Assembly: GCA_903895475.1 (NCBI GenBank)
Contig: CAITUF010000034.1
Coordinates: 1-8,499 of the forward strand
Direction of reading: 5' to 3'
DNA from: an uncultured Opitutia bacterium
Lineage (GTDB): Bacteria > Verrucomicrobiota > Verrucomicrobiia > Opitutales > UBA953
DNA: 8,499 nt
The notes below the pieces were generated by a model. The model ran no database searches. It saw nothing but the letters and a program-made list of their open reading frames with translations, and was not told where the DNA came from. Positions within the stretch are counted from its first letter, which is position 1. Each line of letters starts with the position of its first letter. Shown piece by piece: positions 8,458 to 8,499 of this stretch. The position numbers and the translations under genes are program-made.

Positions 8458-8499
8458 GGCACGAAAAGGCCGACCCCGCGGGGTCGGCCTTTTCGTGCC
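8458..8499. terminator. perfect 42-base palindrome, probable bidirectional terminator
   Basis: Two 21-base halves, each containing AAAAGGCCGACCCC or its complement, are exact reverse complements with no spacer; the centre is CCCCGCGGGG. In RNA the GC-rich stem is followed by TTTT on either strand, which suits termination in both directions. It begins 17 bases after the SGNH stop. The window ends with the palindrome, so it could extend further, and a convergent gene probably lies just to the right. Confidence 0.8.

Overview
The window is an ordinary-looking chromosomal segment from a GC-rich bacterium, most likely a member of Verrucomicrobiota (possibly Opitutae-like). That placement is an inference. 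It rests on the mix of exported serine hydrolases, a DUF1080 (3-keto-disaccharide hydrolase-like) protein and a divergent membrane pyrophosphatase, which is typical of PVC-group bacteria, and on the near absence of Shine-Dalgarno sequences before the starts. There is no rRNA, tRNA, CRISPR array, transposase or integrase here, and no gene-free stretch longer than about 120 bases.

Layout, left to right. Positions 1-118 hold a good rho-independent terminator for the pyrophosphatase gene and a very A/T-rich patch that may be a leftward promoter. The minus-strand gene hppA (119-2545) encodes an 808-residue ion-pumping membrane pyrophosphatase. Upstream of it, also on the minus strand, is a lipoprotein of the S9 (prolyl oligopeptidase) family (2667-4592). 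An 87-base divergent spacer with two short inverted repeats separates it from a plus-strand pair: an exported alpha/beta hydrolase (4680-5807) and, one base later, an exported DUF1080 protein (5809-6483). Tail to tail with the DUF1080 gene, one base apart, is a minus-strand pair made of a small cupin (7123-7533) followed by a VTT/TVP38-type membrane protein (6485-7126), overlapping by four bases. Diverging from the cupin is a plus-strand SGNH hydrolase with a signal peptide (7643-8440). It is followed by a perfect 42-base palindrome that acts or looks like a bidirectional terminator and runs to the window edge.

How the genes work together. Four of the seven proteins (S9 lipoprotein, alpha/beta hydrolase, DUF1080 protein, SGNH hydrolase) carry export signals and are hydrolase-like. 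They fit a periplasmic or cell-surface toolkit for peptides, esters and modified sugars. Only the alpha/beta hydrolase-DUF1080 and cupin-VTT pairs have gene spacing that supports co-expression. The pyrophosphatase is an energy-conserving housekeeping pump and the cupin and VTT proteins have no firm assigned role. No clearly novel multi-gene system is visible. The most notable points are the divergent pyrophosphatase signature, the compact dyad symmetries at starts, the general lack of Shine-Dalgarno sequences, and the two tightly coupled gene pairs.
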